DNA of 17,031 bases, taken from Dehalococcoidia bacterium (GTDB lineage: Bacteria; Chloroflexota; Dehalococcoidia; UBA2979). Of the stretch, positions 5,598 to 13,583 are shown piece by piece (position 1 is the stretch's first letter; the number at the start of each line of letters is the position of its first letter). A model generated the notes under the pieces. It was given only the letters and a program-made list of their open reading frames with translations. It did no database searches and was not told the DNA's origin. Location of the stretch: contig JALOAM010000058.1 of the NCBI GenBank assembly GCA_023228765.1, forward strand, positions 1 through 17,031. Reading direction: 5' to 3'. The position numbers and the translations under genes were made by a program.

Positions 5598-6092
5598 TCA
5601 GCGACCCAATGAGCGACGTGCTCGGTCGATTTCGTCCAGGTGCAGAGCGCGATGTCTGTACCGGTGGAGGAGCCAGGTCGTGTCGGTCTCAGGCTTGGCC
5701 GCATCGGAGATGAGCCGAGTGGTGTCGAACTCGCCGAGGCTTTCCAACCGCCGGTCGAGCGCGGACACTGCATCAACCGCGAGGCGGGCCGCGTCCAACG
5801 GGTTCAACACAAGCGATTCAATCAGCACCGCATCGTTGAACACGTCATCGCGCCACTGACTGTCCTCGATGCGGGATTCTTTCCGCTCTCTCCAACGCTC
5901 CAAGACCGCTAGAGCGATTCGATCCCACAACGCGATGTGGGCGAGCTTTGCAGCGATGGTCCACTCATCGTGCACCACGACTCGAAGGTCGGCCTCAGTC
6001 AGACTCGCCACCAGCGTGACGAGACGCACCCGCTCCCGTTCGTTCAGATCGAATGCTTCGTGGTGCATGAGAACTGACTGTAGCGGAGGCAT
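5598..6092 (-). CDS. DinB-like / maleylpyruvate-isomerase-N-type four-helix protein
   Basis: A protein of up to 164 aa with the look of the DinB superfamily, four-helix bundles that often bind a divalent metal through three His. The helix and motif RVRLVTLVASLTEADL (21-36) with HDEWTIAAKLAHIALWDR (41-58) is typical. H52 and the C-terminal RHRALHLDEIDR (146-157, with H147 and H151) give candidate metal ligands. Some family members are thiol-dependent transferases or isomerases; the specific reaction here is unknown. The start is uncertain: ATG at 6090-6092 and ATG at 6066-6068 both lack a good SD. Base composition is lower (57-65% G+C in three lines counted) than neighbouring genes, hinting at later acquisition. 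It is convergent with HU and divergent from the dehydrogenase gene. Confidence 0.65.
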   Translation of the reverse strand: MPPLQSVLMHHEAFDLNERERVRLVTLVASLTEADLRVVVHDEWTIAAKLAHIALWDRIALAVLERWRERKESRIEDSQWRDDVFNDAVLIESLVLNPLDAARLAVDAVSALDRRLESLGEFDTTRLISDAAKPETDTTWLLHRYRHRALHLDEIDRARRSLGR

Positions 6093-6184
6093 GGGACAGC
6101 ATGCCGGGGCGAAACTGACCCGACCGCGTATCGCGTCACCTCCCCCTTCGGACGCTAGCCCCTCGGTGTATGCTCGCGGGCGCT

Positions 6185-7195
6185 ATGAGCACTGACACAC
6201 CGTTCACCGCCGTCCAGACCGAGTCCAACGACCCCGCGTGGTTCGAGGTGGAGCGCGCCATCGTCGAGCCGGCGGGCGGGCGCGTCCTCGTGCAGCGCGC
6301 GGCGACGCAGGAGGAGCGCGCGGAGCTGCTGCGTGACGCGCAGTGCGTGCTCGTCGGCGGCGCGAAGATCGACGGGCCGTTGCTCGATCAGCTGCCGAAG
6401 CTTGAGCTGATCATCCGCTACGGGGTGGGACTCGACTCGCTCGACATTCCCGCGGCGACCGAGCACGGCGTCGTGGTCGCGCACTACCCCGACTTCTGCC
6501 AGCCGGAGGTCGCGAATCACGCCCTCATGCTGCTGCTCGCGGTCGCGCGGAAACTCATCCCCCACGACCGGGCGGTGCGCTCCGGCGCCTATCGAGGCGT
6601 CCCGCTGCAGATCTCGCCCGCGCTCACGCACGAGACGCTGGGCATCGTGGCGCTCGGGAACATCGGGCGGCAGATGGCGAAACGCGCGCAGGCGCTGGAC
6701 ATGAACGTCCTCGCCTATGACCCCTACGTGGACGACGCAACGTTCGAGGCGCTCGGCGTGCGACGCGCGCCGACCCTGGAGGCGCTCCTCGCCGAGTCGG
6801 ACCACATCTCGATCCACGCGCCACTGACGCCGGAGACGAATCGGATGTTCGGTGCAGAGCAGTTCCGGCAGATGAAGCCCACCGCCATCCTAGTGAACAC
6901 GGCGCGCGGTCCCATCGTGCAGCTCGACGCGCTGGTGGAGGCGCTCCAGGCGGGCGAGATCGCGGGCGTGGGCCTAGACGTGTTCGAGATCGAACCGATC
7001 GGCCCGGAACACCCGCTGTACGCCCTCGACAACGTCGCCCTCACCCCGCACTCGGCGTTCTACTCCGAGTACTCCAACCGCCACATCAAAGAACGCATCG
7101 GGCAGACCATCGTCGAGTTCATGAACGGGAAGTGGCCCACCGTGGCGACCCTCCCGAACCGCGCCGAGGTCCACCCGAAGCGCGCCCTCTCCTAG
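6185..7195 (+). CDS. NAD-dependent D-2-hydroxyacid dehydrogenase (phosphoglycerate dehydrogenase-like, C-terminal-binding-protein type)
   Basis: A 336-aa cytoplasmic oxidoreductase that interconverts a D-2-hydroxyacid and its 2-keto acid with NAD(H). The Rossmann block is TLGIVALGNIGRQMAKRAQA (151-170) with GxxxxGxxG spacing. D179 at the end of the next strand favours NAD over NADP. The catalytic set is present: R241 in NTARGPIV, E270 in DVFEIEP and H289 in LTPHSAFYSE. I start at the ATG at 6185; an in-frame ATG five codons earlier is also possible and neither has a convincing SD. It lies 64 nt before the aldolase gene on the same strand, so it is probably the first gene of a three-gene catabolic unit. 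Substrate is not readable from sequence; hydroxypyruvate, glyoxylate or a longer sugar-derived keto acid would all fit. Confidence 0.88.
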   Translation: MSTDTPFTAVQTESNDPAWFEVERAIVEPAGGRVLVQRAATQEERAELLRDAQCVLVGGAKIDGPLLDQLPKLELIIRYGVGLDSLDIPAATEHGVVVAHYPDFCQPEVANHALMLLLAVARKLIPHDRAVRSGAYRGVPLQISPALTHETLGIVALGNIGRQMAKRAQALDMNVLAYDPYVDDATFEALGVRRAPTLEALLAESDHISIHAPLTPETNRMFGAEQFRQMKPTAILVNTARGPIVQLDALVEALQAGEIAGVGLDVFEIEPIGPEHPLYALDNVALTPHSAFYSEYSNRHIKERIGQTIVEFMNGKWPTVATLPNRAEVHPKRALS

Positions 7196-7218
7196 CACCA
7201 GCACCGTCCGAGGAGATC

Positions 7219-7237
7219 GCCTCCCCGCCGGGGAGGC
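7219..7237 (+). promoter_or_regulatory. Intercistronic hairpin before the aldolase gene
   Basis: An 8-bp perfect stem, GCCTCCCC with GGGGAGGC, around a 3-nt loop, in the 64-nt gap between the dehydrogenase stop and the aldolase ATG. There is no T tract. It could protect an mRNA end or partly terminate transcription; no regulation is demonstrable. Confidence 0.4.
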
Positions 7238-7259
7238 GCCAGCGCGAAGGGATTCCTCC

Positions 7260-8051
7260 ATGCGACCGAACACCACCCTGCGAGCGTGGCGCGCGGGGAA
7301 GCAGACGATCGGCGCATGGCTCAGCGCGCCCGACACGCACACCACCGAGGTGATGTCGCACGTCGGCTTCGACTGGCTCTGCGTGGACATGCAGCACGGC
7401 ATGATCGGCGTCGAGTCCGCGATGCACATGCTCCGCGCGATCTCTACGACGGAAACGACGCCGTTCGTCCGGGTCCCGTGGAATGAGCCGTGGATTGTGA
7501 TGAAGATGCTGGACGCCGGCGCGTACGGCGTGGTGGTGCCGCTGGTGAATACGAAGGAAGAGGCGGAGCGCGCCGTCTGGGCCGCGAAGTACCCGCCCGC
7601 CGGAGGGCGCTCCTCCGGCCCCGCGCGAGCGACCCTGTACGCGGGCTCCGACTACCAGGCTGGCGCGAACGAAGAGGTCGCCGTCGTCGTCATGATCGAG
7701 ACGCCGGAGGGCATCGCAAACCTGGACGAGATCCTCTCGGTGCCGGGCGTGGACGCTGCGTACGTCGGGCCCTCGGACCTCGCGTACGCCCTCGGGATGC
7801 AGCCGACCGGGGACAACGCGGACCCGAAGCACCAGCAGGTGTGCATGGACATCCTGGAGGCCTGCAAGCGCCACGGCGTCGCGCCGGGGATGCACACCGG
7901 CTCGCTCGAGTATTCCGAGAAGTGGCTGGAGGCCGGCTTCCAGATGGTCACCCTCGGCTCGGACGTCGGCTTCATGCGCGCGAAGGCCGCCGCCGACCTC
8001 GCCGCCGCGCGAGGCGACACCGGCACGCCGAAGGTGGAGCCCGAGGCGTAG
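7260..8051 (+). CDS. HpcH/HpaI-family class II aldolase (2-keto-3-deoxy-acid aldolase type)
   Basis: A 263-aa metal-dependent aldolase with a TIM barrel. It cleaves 2-keto-3-deoxy (or 4-hydroxy-2-keto) acids to pyruvate and an aldehyde. Key sites are visible: H46 in VDMQHG (base), R71 in VRVPWN (pyruvate binding), the LDAGAYGVVVP strand (84-94), and metal ligands E147 in MIETPEG and D173 in GPSDLA. Length is normal (250-270). The ATG follows AAGGGA by about 9 nt. Relatives include HpaI, GarL and RhmA; sequence alone does not say which. The Ldh2-type dehydrogenase gene follows after 16 nt. Together with the upstream hydroxyacid dehydrogenase this suggests cleavage of a sugar-derived keto acid and redox handling of the products. 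Confidence 0.9.
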   Translation: MRPNTTLRAWRAGKQTIGAWLSAPDTHTTEVMSHVGFDWLCVDMQHGMIGVESAMHMLRAISTTETTPFVRVPWNEPWIVMKMLDAGAYGVVVPLVNTKEEAERAVWAAKYPPAGGRSSGPARATLYAGSDYQAGANEEVAVVVMIETPEGIANLDEILSVPGVDAAYVGPSDLAYALGMQPTGDNADPKHQQVCMDILEACKRHGVAPGMHTGSLEYSEKWLEAGFQMVTLGSDVGFMRAKAAADLAAARGDTGTPKVEPEA

Positions 8052-8067
8052 CGGTCGAGGTACCCCG

Positions 8068-9144
8068 ATGACCGTCACGATCGAAGCCCCCGCCCTCACC
8101 GCCTACATCGCGCGCATCTTCGAGGGTGTGGGCGCGCCGCCCGAGGAGGCCGCGCAGGTCGCCGAGCACCTCGTCGGCTCGAACCTCAGGGGACACGACT
8201 CCCACGGCGTGATCCGCACCTTCGGGTATGTCCAGCAGGTGCGGAACGGGGTCCTCAAGCCCGGCGCTCCGCTGACCATCGAGCGGGAGACCGCCTCCAC
8301 CGCCCTCATCAGCGGTGGGTGGAACCTCGGCATGCCGCCGGCGATCCAGGCGATGGACCTCGCCGTGCGGAAGGCGAAGGGGACGGGCATCGCCTTCGTC
8401 TCGATGCATGACGTGGGACACATCGGGCGGGTGGGCGCCTACGGCGACCAGGCGCAGCGCCAGGGGATGATCGCGATGGGCGGGGTGAACTCGCCGGGCG
8501 GGCGCCTCGTCGCCGCGTTCGGTGGGTCGCACCGCCGCACCGGCACCAGCCCCCTGATGATCGCGATGCCGACCGGCAACCCGGACGAGCCGTTCATCCT
8601 GGACATGGCGACCTCCGTGGTCGCAGAGGGCAAACTGAAGGTCGCGGTGAACGCGCAGAAGCCCGTCCCGGACGGCTGGATCCTCGACGGCGAGGGGAAC
8701 GCCTCCAACGACGCGCGCGACTTCTACGGCACCGGGGAGCACGAGACACCCGGCACGCTGCTCCCGGTCGGCGGGCCGGACGGCGGCTACAAGGGCTTCG
8801 GACTGAACCTCGCAGTCGAAACGCTGTCCGGCGTCCTCTCGGGCGCGGGCACCTCGATCGAGGGCGTCCGAGGCACCAACGGCGTGTGGTTCATGGCCCT
8901 CGACCCGTCGGGGTTCCTCCCGATCGAGGCGTTCACGACAGGCCTGGACGAGCTCATCGCGTTCGCGAAGGAGCCCCCGCTCGCCCCCGGCCACGGCGAG
9001 ATCCTCACCGCGGGCGAGCCCGAGCGGCGCCGCATGGCCCACCGCCTGGAGCACGGCATCGAGCTGGACGACGAGACCTGGCGGCAGATCAACGCCGCCG
9101 CCGAGGAGACCGGTACAACGGTCCCGGAGATGGGCTGGTCGTAG
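8068..9144 (+). CDS. Ldh2-family (malate/L-lactate/ureidoglycolate-type) NAD(P)-dependent dehydrogenase
   Basis: A 358-aa oxidoreductase of the Ldh2/MDH2/YlbC fold, which is unrelated to Rossmann dehydrogenases. Members act on malate, lactate, ureidoglycolate, sulfolactate or diketogulonate. The family hallmark NLRGHDSHGV (39-48) carries the catalytic His46. A second conserved block is GHIGRVGAYGDQA (117-129). The segment GPDGGYKGFGLNL, roughly residues 235-247, is the usual late motif. Length agrees with the family (about 335-360). GAGG lies 7-8 nt before the ATG. It is the last gene of the dehydrogenase-aldolase-dehydrogenase cluster. The exact substrate is open; an aldehyde- or pyruvate-derived hydroxyacid made by the aldolase branch is the natural guess. 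Confidence 0.9.
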   Translation: MTVTIEAPALTAYIARIFEGVGAPPEEAAQVAEHLVGSNLRGHDSHGVIRTFGYVQQVRNGVLKPGAPLTIERETASTALISGGWNLGMPPAIQAMDLAVRKAKGTGIAFVSMHDVGHIGRVGAYGDQAQRQGMIAMGGVNSPGGRLVAAFGGSHRRTGTSPLMIAMPTGNPDEPFILDMATSVVAEGKLKVAVNAQKPVPDGWILDGEGNASNDARDFYGTGEHETPGTLLPVGGPDGGYKGFGLNLAVETLSGVLSGAGTSIEGVRGTNGVWFMALDPSGFLPIEAFTTGLDELIAFAKEPPLAPGHGEILTAGEPERRRMAHRLEHGIELDDETWRQINAAAEETGTTVPEMGWS

Positions 9145-9206
9145 CGGTCCACCGAGAGCAACGCCCGCGCGCCGATCAGCCTCGCCTCCCGCCAACACTC
9201 CGAACT

Positions 9207-9242
9207 CCAACCCCCTCTCCCGGCTCGGCGGGAGAGGGTTGG
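9207..9242. terminator. GC-rich hairpin between convergent genes
   Basis: CCAACC-(CC)-CTCTCCCG pairs with CGGGAGAGGGTTGG through a 14-bp stem with a two-C bulge and a 6-nt loop. It lies 62 nt after the Ldh2-type gene and 50 nt from the end of the convergent lipoprotein gene, so it may act for both. From memory, stems of this CCCTCTCCC/GGGAGAGGG type recur between genes in many bacteria as dispersed repeats. Confidence 0.5.
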
Positions 9243-9292
9243 GGTGAGGGTCTGCTCCGCCCTCCGCCCCTGTCTCGACCGGTGGCGCCGCC

Positions 9293-9868
9293 CTACCCGA
9301 CCTCACCGCTCTCGCAGGCATCTGTCACTGACTCACCCATCGAGGCCAGCGCGTCCTGATCGAAATGGGACGAGTTGAGGGCGAGCGTGAGGTCGCAGGC
9401 GTGCCACATCACCTGGATGTTGCCATCCTGGAAGTCGATCACCTGCGCTTCGATCCCGGCGATGTCGACGGTCCCGATGGCGAGGGCGCTGAGGTCCGCC
9501 ATCGGCTGCTTCTCCTGCGAGAGGTAGACCAGCGGGGGCTCTTCGCCCTCGCCGCGGTACTCCAGGATCAGCCGCGCCTTCTCATCGACCTTGCCCCGAG
9601 GGGTCTCCGAGGGGAGGAGTGTCGCGGTAGTCAGCGGCAGGTCGTCCGGCACCTCCCCCGGGAGCAGCGGCTCGAACGCGAGGAGCGAGAGGAACGCCTC
9701 GGCCTCGCCGTTGTACGGCCTCGCCCCGGCTGCTCCCACGATCAGGCGTGACTCGGGCGGGAGGTCCTCGATACGCATCGGCTCCGATGATTCGTCGGAG
9801 CCGCAGGCGAGGAGCAGGGTGGTGCTGGCAAGGATGGCGATGGAGAAGAACGTTCGAGTAATCCGCAA
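9293..9868 (-). CDS. Lipoprotein of unknown function (possibly DUF4367-like)
   Basis: A 191-aa lipoprotein. Its N-terminal basic segment, hydrophobic stretch and lipobox LLAC put the lipidated Cys at residue 22, followed by GSDESSEP, so it should be anchored to the outer face of the membrane. After a linker, residues about 75-190 form a beta-rich domain. LPLTTATLLP is followed by ARLILEYRG, PPLVYLSQEK, then VDIAGIEAQVIDFQDGNIQV and a final DQDALASMGESV helix. This recalls DUF4367-type domains, where a short strand is followed by a self-assessing loop; the match is tentative. C158 and C185 might form a disulfide. The start is TTG (9866-9868) with only a weak GGAT upstream. A TGTAAT hexamer 15-20 nt upstream could be a -10 box. 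It is divergent from the flagellar operon, with 264 bp between them. Confidence 0.7.
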   Translation of the reverse strand: MRITRTFFSIAILASTTLLLACGSDESSEPMRIEDLPPESRLIVGAAGARPYNGEAEAFLSLLAFEPLLPGEVPDDLPLTTATLLPSETPRGKVDEKARLILEYRGEGEEPPLVYLSQEKQPMADLSALAIGTVDIAGIEAQVIDFQDGNIQVMWHACDLTLALNSSHFDQDALASMGESVTDACESGEVG

Positions 9869-10053
9869 TGATCATCCGATCTATTACACAATCGACCGTA
9901 GCACGATGAGATTGAGCGACCAGACTTGTTGTTGAGGCCCTGCTGGGCTATCTACCTGCGCCGCTCTGTCGCCTCTCGTCCACACGGCGCCCCACCGTCG
10001 GCCGTCCTCGCCTCTTAGGTACCGACCGCGCGCCAGACAGGGGGAGTCCCTCA

Positions 10054-10092
10054 TACGGAGCCGCCGACCGCGTCCGTAACCTCGGCTCCGTA
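10054..10092 (+). promoter_or_regulatory. Leader stem-loop upstream of the flagellar operon
   Basis: A perfect 10-bp inverted repeat, TACGGAGCCG (10054-10063) and CGGCTCCGTA (10083-10092), with a 19-nt loop, ending 40 nt before the fliF start. It may be a DNA operator or an mRNA leader hairpin. In the whole 9869-10132 gap I find no sigma-28 or sigma-54 consensus and only a weak primary-sigma pair. Confidence 0.45.
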
Positions 10093-10132
10093 GCACGCTC
10101 CGAGGGCTCTCGGGCGGCGAGGAGACACACGC

Positions 10133-11728
10133 GTGGGGCAGAGCCTGGGCCGAGTGACGGAGATGTGGGGGAGCCTGTCGCCGGTGCGGAAGGGGCTCCT
10201 GACCGCGGCCGGGGTCGGCCTCGTGGCGCTGTTGTTCCTCGTGTATTCGTGGTCCGGGCGGACCGAGTACGTCACGCTCTACACCGGCCTCGGCGCCGCC
10301 GACAGCGGCGAGGTCGTCGAGCAGCTCCGCTCGCAGGTCGTCCCGTATGAGCTCGAGGCGGGCGGCGCGACGATCCGCGTGCCGGCCGGACAGGCGGACG
10401 AGCTGCGCGTGGACTTCGCCACGCAGGGCCTCCCCACCGGCGGCCAGGTCGGCTTCGAGCTGTTCGAAGGCTCCTCGTTCACGGCCACGGACTTCGTGCA
10501 GCGGCTGAACTTCCAGCGCGGGCTCCAGGGCGAGCTCGCCCGCACGATCGAGTCGTTCCCGGACGTACAGCAGGCTCGCGTGCACCTGGTGCTGCCGGAG
10601 CGCTCGTTGTTCGTGGAGGACCAGAGCCCCGCGACCGCCTCGGTGGTGGTGAGCCTGCGGCCCGGCCGCTCGATGGCGGCAGGCGAGGTCGACGGCATCG
10701 CGCACCTGGTGGCCGGCGCCGTGGAGGGGCTCGCGAAGGATCACATCACGGTCCTCGATGAGCGCGGGGTGATCCTCTACGACGGCGCGCAGCTCACCGC
10801 GAACGACGGGCTGGGGCTCTCGACCTCGCAGCTCACGCTGCAGCAGCAGTACGAACAGCGGCTCGAGGCCGACGTGCAGTCCATGCTGGACCGCGCGCTG
10901 GGGCCGGCGAAGTCCGCGGTCTCCGTGGCGGCCACGCTGAACTTCGACCAGGTGGAGCGCCAGAGCGAGACTTACACGTCGCCCGAGAACGGCACCGCCC
11001 GCTCCACCTCGACAGTGACGGAGCAGTACACGACCGCGGACACGGAGGGCGCCGGGCAGATCCCGGGTGCGCTCACCAACGTGCCGGGCGCGAACGCCAA
11101 CCTCCCCACGGTGGAGACCGAGACCGGCACGAGCACCGGCACGAACTACAGCCGCACCGAGTCCACCTCCAACTTCGAGGTCGACAAGGTCGTGACCGTG
11201 GAGACGGAGGCCCCCGGCCGCGTCGAGCGCCTCTCGGTCTCGTTGCTCCTCGACGAGAGCGTGCCGGAGGCGCAGGCCACCTCCCTGCAGGCATCCGTGG
11301 CGGCTGCGGTCGGCATCAACGAGGACCGCGGGGACCAGATGGTGCTGACGCGGGTGCCGTTCGACCGCACGGCGATCGAGGAGGCAAACGCCGCCTTCGC
11401 GTCGGACGCCTCCACGGACCAGCTCTTCGCCTACGCCCGGCTGATCCTGCCGGTGGTGATGCTGTTCGTCGGATTCCTGTTCTTCCAGCTCCTGGTCCGC
11501 TCGGTGAAGCGTCGCGCGGTGCGCGCGTACGACGTGGGCCCCGGCTACCCCGCCCTCGCGATGGCCGGCGGCGCGCCCGAACTCGGTGACGCCGTGAGCG
11601 CGATGCGCGCCCTCCCCCAGCCGGAGGAGGTCCGCCGCAGCGACCTGGAGATGTCGATCGAGAAGATGGCGCGCAACAACCCGGAGAGCATCACCGAGGT
11701 GGTGCAGGCATGGCTTCGTGAAGACTGA
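10133..11728 (+). CDS. fliF: Flagellar MS-ring protein FliF
   Basis: This 531-aa membrane protein forms the MS ring at the base of the flagellar motor and houses the export gate. There are two membrane segments: residues 21-40 (GLLTAAGVGLVALLFLVYSW) and about 430-455 (ARLILPVVMLFVGFLFFQLL). The periplasmic ring-building region lies between. It includes FELFEGSSFTATDFVQRLNF, the QARVHLVLPERSLF segment, and a Ser/Thr-rich insert ending SNFEVDKVV, as in other FliF proteins. The cytoplasmic tail ends MSIEKMARNNPESITEVVQAWL, the FliG-binding helix. Length is normal. The start is GTG at 10133 with AGGAG 8 nt upstream. It is the first gene of the operon; fliG starts 42 nt after its stop, across a gap that can form a small 6-bp hairpin (11727-11746). 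Confidence 0.97.
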   Translation: MGQSLGRVTEMWGSLSPVRKGLLTAAGVGLVALLFLVYSWSGRTEYVTLYTGLGAADSGEVVEQLRSQVVPYELEAGGATIRVPAGQADELRVDFATQGLPTGGQVGFELFEGSSFTATDFVQRLNFQRGLQGELARTIESFPDVQQARVHLVLPERSLFVEDQSPATASVVVSLRPGRSMAAGEVDGIAHLVAGAVEGLAKDHITVLDERGVILYDGAQLTANDGLGLSTSQLTLQQQYEQRLEADVQSMLDRALGPAKSAVSVAATLNFDQVERQSETYTSPENGTARSTSTVTEQYTTADTEGAGQIPGALTNVPGANANLPTVETETGTSTGTNYSRTESTSNFEVDKVVTVETEAPGRVERLSVSLLLDESVPEAQATSLQASVAAAVGINEDRGDQMVLTRVPFDRTAIEEANAAFASDASTDQLFAYARLILPVVMLFVGFLFFQLLVRSVKRRAVRAYDVGPGYPALAMAGGAPELGDAVSAMRALPQPEEVRRSDLEMSIEKMARNNPESITEVVQAWLRED

Positions 11729-11770
11729 GTCGTGGACGGCCGACTCGGGTGAGGACTAGAGGACCAGGAC

Positions 11771-12823
11771 GTGGCGAGCACCATGACCGCCGAGGCTGAA
11801 CGGCGTCCCAACAGCTTTGCCGGCGCGCGCGGACGGCGTCGCGCTGCGGCGTTCCTCATCGCCCTCGGGCCGGAGCTGGCCGCCGAGGTCCTCCGCCAGA
11901 TGGCGGACGACGACATCGGTCGGCTGACCTGGGAGATCGTCGGTATTGGCCAGCTCTCCTCGCAGGAGCGGGAGGACATCCTCTCGCACTTCTACGAGAC
12001 CGCCCTCGGCCGGGACTTCGTCTCCGTCGGCGGGCTCGAGTACGCGCAGGAGATGCTCGAGAAGGCGATCGGCAAGGACCGCGCCTCGGAGATCACCTCG
12101 CGGCTGGGCAAGCACGCCGGAGCGAAGCCGTTCCAGTTCCTCCAGCAGGTGGACACGAAGGACATGGTGAACTTCCTGCGGAACGAACACCCACAGGTCG
12201 TCGCGCTCGTCCTCGCCTACCTCCCCACCGACCGCGCCGCCGAGGTGCTGGCGAACCTGCCCGAGGAAGTCCAGCCCGAGGTCTCCGTCCGTGTCGCGAT
12301 GATGGAGCGCACCTCCCCCGATGTGATCGAGGACATCGAGACCGTCATCCGTTCCCGCCTCGGCACCAACTTCTCGCCGCGCGCGGAGCTCACGGCCGCG
12401 GGCGGCATCGACGCTGTCGTGGAGCTGCTGCGGAAGGTGGACCTCGCCACGGAGAAGGTGATCCTCGAAGGGTTGGAGCGCACCGATCCGGAGACGGCGA
12501 ACGAGGTGCGCAAGCGCATGTTCGTCTTCGAGAACGTCACGCTGCTGGACGACCGCTCGATCCAGCGCGTCCTGCGCGAGGTGGACAGCAAGGACCTCGG
12601 CCTGGCGCTCAAGGGCGCGACGGAGGAGGTGCGCCAGCGCATCGTCCGCAACATGTCCGAGCGCGCGTCCAAGATGCTGCTGGACGACATGGCCGCCCTG
12701 GGCCCCGTGCGGATGGCGCAGGTGGAGGAGGCACAGGGCCGCATCGTCGCCGTGATCCGCCGCCTGGAGGAGGCCGAGGAGGTCTTCGTCATGCGCGGCG
12801 GCGAGGACGACCTCCTTGTCTAG
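11771..12823 (+). CDS. fliG: Flagellar motor switch protein FliG
   Basis: This 350-aa cytoplasmic rotor protein binds FliF, couples to the stator for torque and takes part in direction switching. The N-terminal domain starts RRRAAAFLIALGPELAAEVL. The middle domain carries the EHPQ motif (residues 139-142, EHPQVVALVLAYL). The hinge MFVFENVTLLDDRSIQRVL is at about 250. The C-terminal domain has the charged torque helix RASKMLLDDMAALGPVRMAQVEEAQ. Length is close to the usual 330-345. GTG start at 11771 with AGAGGA 7 nt upstream. The Arg-rich N-terminal extension of about 20 residues is slightly unusual. Its end overlaps the TTG start of fliH by 8 nt, indicating coupled translation. Confidence 0.97.
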   Translation: MASTMTAEAERRPNSFAGARGRRRAAAFLIALGPELAAEVLRQMADDDIGRLTWEIVGIGQLSSQEREDILSHFYETALGRDFVSVGGLEYAQEMLEKAIGKDRASEITSRLGKHAGAKPFQFLQQVDTKDMVNFLRNEHPQVVALVLAYLPTDRAAEVLANLPEEVQPEVSVRVAMMERTSPDVIEDIETVIRSRLGTNFSPRAELTAAGGIDAVVELLRKVDLATEKVILEGLERTDPETANEVRKRMFVFENVTLLDDRSIQRVLREVDSKDLGLALKGATEEVRQRIVRNMSERASKMLLDDMAALGPVRMAQVEEAQGRIVAVIRRLEEAEEVFVMRGGEDDLLV

Positions 12824-13583
12824 TACGTGGACGAGCAGCGGGAATAACGAGCCCGGGCGGCGGTACCTGCGCGGGACGCGCAACGCGAAGCCGATCACCC
12901 TCGGACTGGACGGCCGCCCTCGCGCGGCGGACGACCCGCTCTCCGGCATCGTCGGGGGCTCCGAGGAGGAGACCGCCGAGGCCGCGAACATCGTCGAGGA
13001 AGCACGACGCCGCGCGGACGACCTCGTGCGGCGCGCCAGCACCGAGTCCGAGGCGATCCGCGAGCACGCGCGTCAGATGGGCTACCGCGACGGCTTCAAC
13101 ATCGGTGCACAGGAGGCCCGCTCCGCCCTCGCGGAAGCGCTCGCCCTCGTGCAGCGCGCGGGCGCGGAGGGCGTCGCGATCCGCAATGACCTCCTCCGCC
13201 GCAGCGAGCGCGAGATGGTGGAGATGGTGATCACGGCCCTCCGCGCGATCCTCGGCGACCGCGCCGTGAACGACCGGGCCGTGGTGCTCCACACGGTGCA
13301 ACACGCCCTCCAACGCGCCGGCGCGCAGAACGTCGTCCGCGTCCGCGTCCACCCGGACCAGGCCGGTCTCGTGGTCGCGGAGATGACCGACGCCGAGGGC
13401 GAACCGCCGGCGTTCGAGGTCTTCCCGGACGGCTCGGTGGGCCTCGGCGGGTGCGTGGTGGACACGGAGCACGGGCGTGTAGACGCCCGCCTGGACGTCC
13501 AGCTCGACGCTGTCGCGCGCCTCCTGCGAGACGCCCTCCCGATCGAACTCGACATGACCCAGGGGGCCGCCGATGCCGCCTGA
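12816..13583 (+). CDS. fliH: Flagellar export ATPase regulator FliH
   Basis: A 255-aa cytoplasmic protein that binds and restrains the FliI ATPase and links it to the C ring. The N-terminus is poorly conserved (1-50). A long helical region rich in Glu/Ala/Arg (about 50-150) contains GYRDGFNIGAQEA (89-101), the family's G-x-x-x-G spiral. The C-terminal domain (VVRVRVHPDQAGLVV ... GCVVDTEHGRVDARLDVQLDAV) is the recognisable FliH/type III HrpE-like part. The only in-frame start is the TTG at 12816, 8 nt before the fliG stop. GAGG sits about 9 nt upstream. It overlaps fliI by 11 nt. Identification relies on position as much as sequence, since FliH diverges fast. Confidence 0.92.
   Translation: MSSTWTSSGNNEPGRRYLRGTRNAKPITLGLDGRPRAADDPLSGIVGGSEEETAEAANIVEEARRRADDLVRRASTESEAIREHARQMGYRDGFNIGAQEARSALAEALALVQRAGAEGVAIRNDLLRRSEREMVEMVITALRAILGDRAVNDRAVVLHTVQHALQRAGAQNVVRVRVHPDQAGLVVAEMTDAEGEPPAFEVFPDGSVGLGGCVVDTEHGRVDARLDVQLDAVARLLRDALPIELDMTQGAADAA

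Noticed and set aside
7972..9321. A 449-codon open frame antisense to the Ldh2-type gene
   Set aside because: It has no recognisable motifs or SD, and the opposite strand is a well-supported enzyme.
9869..10132. A sigma-28 or sigma-54 promoter for the flagellar operon
   Set aside because: Neither the TAAA-N15-GCCGATAA pattern nor TGGCAC-N5-TTGC is present. Only a weak TTGTTG/TATCTA pair with 17-bp spacing is visible (about 9926-9954).
11756..13042. A 428-codon open frame antisense to fliG and fliH
   Set aside because: Shadow frame of two confident flagellar genes, with biased low-complexity composition.
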